This document shows, piece after piece, positions 61,458 to 64,000 of a stretch of 64,000 bases of DNA. This DNA is from an uncultured Granulicatella sp. Its GTDB lineage: Bacteria; Bacillota; Bacilli; Lactobacillales; Aerococcaceae. The stretch's first letter is position 1. Each line of letters starts with the position of its first letter. The stretch is from contig CAKPVL010000002.1 in assembly GCA_934193545.1 (NCBI GenBank), forward strand, positions 1-64,000, given 5' to 3'. A model generated the notes under the pieces. That model was not told the origin of the DNA. It was given only the letters and a program-made list of their open reading frames with translations, and ran no database searches. Both the position numbers and the translations under genes were made by a program.

Positions 61458-62351
61458 ATGTTATACCAACAAATTGCTTCCAACAAACGCAAAACGCTGG
61501 TCGTGATTGCGTTGTACATGGCGCTCTTCATTGCAGTGGGAATCGGAATTGGATATTATGCTTTACGCAGTGTCGTCGCTGGGGTTATTATCGCCCTTGT
61601 TGCCGGCGGGTTGTATTCAATGATGATGATTGCAAATGCGACTAATGTAGTGATGCAATTAAACCATGCCAAAGAAATTACAGATAAAAATCAAGCACCA
61701 ATGATTTGGAATATCGTCACTGATATGGCGATGATCGCAAAAATGCCAATGCCACGTATCTTCATTATCGAGGACGAATCTCCAAACGCATTTGCGACAG
61801 GAAGTTCTCCAGAAAATGCTGCTGTGGCGGTTACAACAGGGTTATTAGAACGATTGAATCGTGAAGAACTTGAAGGGGTAATTGCCCACGAGTTTGGACA
61901 CATTCGTAACTATGACGTTCGCCTTCAAACGATCGCGATTGCGCTTGGTGCCGTAATTGCCATGCTCGTCCAATTCGGAAGTCGCATGATGTTCTGGGGT
62001 GGTGGTAGTAGAGACCGAGATGATGATGACAACGGTGGTGGCGCAAATGCCATCTTCATGGTCATCGGTTTAATCGCGATGATTCTTGGACCATTTATGT
62101 CGACCATCCTGCAATTGGCCTTGTCACGAAATCGTGAGTATTTAGCAGATGCGTCAGCAGTGGAATTCACACGAAATCCATACGGACTTATCTCTGCGCT
62201 TCAAAAGATTTCGGAAGCTCCGCCAATGACGGAAGCCGACAAGAAGAGTGCGGCGTTATATATCTCAAATCCGTTTGGGGAAGAAGGAGATTCGCTCTTT
62301 TCAACACACCCATCGACGGCCAATCGTATTAAACGATTAGAAAAAATGTAA
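61458..62351 (+). CDS. htpX: membrane zinc protease HtpX
   Basis: HtpX degrades misfolded membrane proteins. The 297-residue protein has two N-terminal membrane segments (about residues 15-55), the zinc-binding motif HEFGH (in [13 protein letters not shown]) and the downstream Glu in [17 protein letters not shown] as third ligand. Two further hydrophobic stretches lie between these, around a polar Arg/Asp/Gly loop. It starts behind AGGGAGGGAGTGC and is co-transcribed with lemA. Confidence 0.96.
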   Translation: MLYQQIASNKRKTLVVIALYMALFIAVGIGIGYYALRSVVAGVIIALVAGGLYSMMMIANATNVVMQLNHAKEITDKNQAPMIWNIVTDMAMIAKMPMPRIFIIEDESPNAFATGSSPENAAVAVTTGLLERLNREELEGVIAHEFGHIRNYDVRLQTIAIALGAVIAMLVQFGSRMMFWGGGSRDRDDDDNGGGANAIFMVIGLIAMILGPFMSTILQLALSRNREYLADASAVEFTRNPYGLISALQKISEAPPMTEADKKSAALYISNPFGEEGDSLFSTHPSTANRIKRLEKM

Positions 62352-62355
62352 CCTG

Positions 62356-62383
62356 AAGACTGAGGCTTTCCTCAGTCTTTTTT
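62356..62383 (+). terminator. htpX terminator
   Basis: AAGACTGAGG / CCTCAGTCTT stem with a CTTT loop, followed by T residues. Confidence 0.92.
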
Positions 62384-62488
62384 GTTTTCTGAGAACTAGA
62401 TTAGAATGTTGCTAAATTGTTACAAAAGAAAACGGTTCACACGTAAAAATGTAATCTAATATATATGTTTTAGTAGAAAGAAATCCTA

Positions 62489-62494
62489 TATAAT
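62489..62494 (+). promoter_or_regulatory. -10 element of the unknown gene at 62.5 kb
   Basis: TATAAT at 62489-62494 without a good -35. It overlaps the first ATG of the frame, so translation must start later. Confidence 0.55.
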
Positions 62495-62525
62495 GGAACA
62501 TGATAAACTCTATGGAGGTGAGACT

Positions 62526-63293
62526 GTGGCTAAACAATTGTATATCCATTACGATAGCGTATCGAACCATGTGTTAACGAAGTCGATTGCGTTTCGTTTG
62601 TCTGCCTTACCACAGTCTGAGATTCCGCAAAACCTTCTTCTCTTAAACGGGAAGTCCAGCCTTGCCACGCACGATCCATATACTGGCTTCATGTGGGTGA
62701 AGGGGCGTAAAAATGTGTTAGCGTATCTTCAAGGGGTGGAAGAAGGCAAAGAGGCGCCATCGAACTGGGTGGACTTTGATTCGATTGATTTCGTACATCA
62801 ATTAACGCCGCAAGAAATTGCAGACTTGCTGTATATTTCGCATGCGAAGACACACTTGCATTCGCCGTTCTTCTATAAATTACAAAACAACTTTATTTAC
62901 TTGTCACTTGAAAATGGCTACTCGAAAGTGTACTACCGTAAAATTGAGCAATTCTTGCCTATCTTATCGGCGCAAGTCCAAATCGAGATGACCGATATCT
63001 TGAACGAGACACCGAAGTTCTTATTCTTTGGTGCCGACAAAGTGGCTTCAGCGATTTCTATCGAAGCGCTCAAAGAAATGATGCCATTGTATCGTGAAGG
63101 GATCAGCCTTGCTTTTGATAAAGTCACAAAGAAAGAAGACAGCTACGAAGTGCCAATCTTCTTAACAGAAGACCGTTATCATTATGCCGATAAAGAAGTG
63201 ACACAAAATGTCCGCATCGGACAACTCTCTTATAGCGAAACGTATCAAAACTGGAAGATTTCAGCAAAACTTCCAATGAATGACGCCATCTAA
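62526..63293 (+). CDS. hypothetical protein upstream of ddl
   Basis: A 255-residue soluble protein that I do not recognise. It has no signal peptide or membrane segment. Visible features are GFMWVKGRKNVLAYLQGVEE near residue 55, a histidine-rich ISHAKTHLHSPFFYKL near residue 115, and a C-terminal beta-rich stretch. I chose GTG at 62526, which has TGGAGGTGAGACT upstream; the ATG at 62493 lies in the -10 box. It is monocistronic, with a terminator directly overlapping its end. Confidence 0.75.
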   Translation: MAKQLYIHYDSVSNHVLTKSIAFRLSALPQSEIPQNLLLLNGKSSLATHDPYTGFMWVKGRKNVLAYLQGVEEGKEAPSNWVDFDSIDFVHQLTPQEIADLLYISHAKTHLHSPFFYKLQNNFIYLSLENGYSKVYYRKIEQFLPILSAQVQIEMTDILNETPKFLFFGADKVASAISIEALKEMMPLYREGISLAFDKVTKKEDSYEVPIFLTEDRYHYADKEVTQNVRIGQLSYSETYQNWKISAKLPMNDAI

Positions 63294-63329
63294 AGCACTT
63301 TTCACAGCGAATGTGAGAGGTGCTTTTTT
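63293..63329 (+). terminator. terminator after the unknown gene
   Basis: A 14-base stem AAGCACTTTTCACA / TGTGAGAGGTGCTT with a GCGAA loop, followed by T residues. Confidence 0.88.
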
Positions 63330-63345
63330 GTGCGTTGGCCGTAAC

Positions 63346-63374
63346 TTGTAACCGTTGGGCCGTTTTGTTATACT
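63346..63374 (+). promoter_or_regulatory. ddl promoter
   Basis: TTGTAA (63346-63351), 17 bases, TATACT (63369-63374). Confidence 0.8.
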
Positions 63375-63380
63375 GAAAAG

Positions 63381-63448
63381 TGCAAGGTTATTTTCAAAAT
63401 AACGTTCGAAGAGCCTAAATGAGGCGGTTCGCAGCACGCGAATAGTTT
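63381..63448 (+). promoter_or_regulatory. hairpin-rich ddl leader
   Basis: The leader contains three hairpins in a row: GTTATTTT...AAAATAAC (63391-63407), GCCT-AAATG-AGGC (63414-63426) and TTCGC-AGCAC-GCGAA (63428-63442). None is followed by a T run. The role is unknown; mRNA stability or translation control is possible. Confidence 0.45.
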
Positions 63449-63459
63449 GGAGGATTCAT

Positions 63460-64000
63460 ATGAAAATTGTAGTGATTTACGGCGGAAAGAGTGCAGAGCA
63501 CGATATTTCAATCTTAACAGCCGGTTCAATTATTAAAGAAATTTATTTCGAGTATTATGATGTGCAACCAGTGTACATTACAAAAGAAGGAACATGGTTA
63601 AAAGGAGAAGCATTAAAAGCTCCTGTAGCCTTTGACCAAGCGCTTCGTTTAACAGAAGGAACTGTAGCGCATTTTGCAACGACAGAAGGCGAAACTTCAA
63701 CAGGGGTTCGTATCCAACCATGCGATATCGCTGGACCAGATACAGTGGTCTTCCCAATCTTACACGGACCAAACGGAGAAGACGGAACGATTCAAGGATT
63801 GTTCGAAATCTTAGACTTACCATATGTTGGATGTGGCGTATTAGCCAGCGCAAACGGAATGGACAAGATTGCCAGCAAGCATTTATTCCAACAAGCAGGC
63901 ATTCCACAAGTGCCATTCGTACCGTTTGTAAAAGCTGATTTTGAAAAATCACCAGAAGCCATCTTCACACGTATCGAAGGAACATTACGCTATCCAGTAT
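63460..64000 (+). CDS. ddl: D-alanine--D-alanine ligase (5' part, runs off the window)
   Basis: Ddl joins two D-alanines for the peptidoglycan stem peptide. The visible 180 residues start KIVVIYGGKSAEHDISILTA, carrying the Glu that binds the first D-alanine. They include the signature FPILHGPNGEDGTIQGLFE, the CGVLASANGMDKIASKHLF region and the start of the ATP-grasp domain. The ATG at 63460 has TTGGAGGATTC upstream. The rest of the gene, including the residues that decide D-Ala versus D-lactate use, lies beyond the window, so glycopeptide susceptibility cannot be judged. Confidence 0.95.
   Translation, partial: MKIVVIYGGKSAEHDISILTAGSIIKEIYFEYYDVQPVYITKEGTWLKGEALKAPVAFDQALRLTEGTVAHFATTEGETSTGVRIQPCDIAGPDTVVFPILHGPNGEDGTIQGLFEILDLPYVGCGVLASANGMDKIASKHLFQQAGIPQVPFVPFVKADFEKSPEAIFTRIEGTLRYPV

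Overview
The window reads as the chromosome of a low-GC Gram-positive bacterium of the order Lactobacillales. Three things point there: strong AGGAGG-type ribosome binding sites, a mevalonate-pathway HMG-CoA synthase, and gene orders shared with bacilli (ylaN-ftsW-ylbG, rsmD-coaD-sepM-comEA-comEC-holA-rpsT, ydiF-rex-groESL). A Granulicatella- or Carnobacteriaceae-like organism fits best, but the genus is inference only. The chromosome is mostly ordinary core genome. I see no rRNA, tRNA, prophage, transposase or CRISPR array.

Layout. 0-5.5 kb: thiolase and mvaS (divergent), L-asparaginase, rlmN. 5.6-11.9 kb: an ABC half-transporter and four exported proteins (LysM-3D wall protein, PrsA foldase, a T-box-controlled MetQ, an unknown lipoprotein). 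12-18.8 kb: purine permease, tex, ylaN-ftsW-ylbG and a small membrane protein. 19-37 kb: two oligopeptide ABC systems, oppBCDF plus acpP plus oppA1, then oppA2, oppA3 and oppDFBC. An AT-rich, foreign-looking three-gene ABC exporter/immunity-type cluster sits between oppA1 and oppA2. 37-46.5 kb: two small genes, then rsmD-coaD-sepM-comEA-comEC-holA, a RelB/RelE-type toxin-antitoxin pair, a membrane-anchored L7/L12-like protein and rpsT. 46.6-54 kb: uvrB, a YjbR-like gene, asd and a heterodimeric multidrug-type ABC exporter behind large palindromes. 54-64 kb: ABC-F protein YdiF, rex, CIRCE-groES-groEL, a SUKH protein, lemA-htpX, an unknown gene and the start of ddl.

The most interesting feature is a family of seven long-hairpin intergenic repeats at 2975, 15868, 16181, 38245, 45884, 50293 and 59652, in both orientations. 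Each has long inverted arms around a TATAAT-like core. The six full copies have one or more internal hairpins of unrelated sequence but preserved pairing, then a conserved TTTGARGCTT box and a small hairpin (GGTGAGAG/CTCGAACC type) whose stem changes in a compensatory way. This looks like a mobile or structured-RNA element that I do not recognise.

How the genes work together: the two Opp systems and three OppA lipoproteins import peptides, MetQ imports methionine under T-box control, and PrsA folds exported proteins. Competence genes (comEA, comEC), wall synthesis (ftsW, ddl) and stress functions (groESL, htpX, rex, uvrB) surround them.
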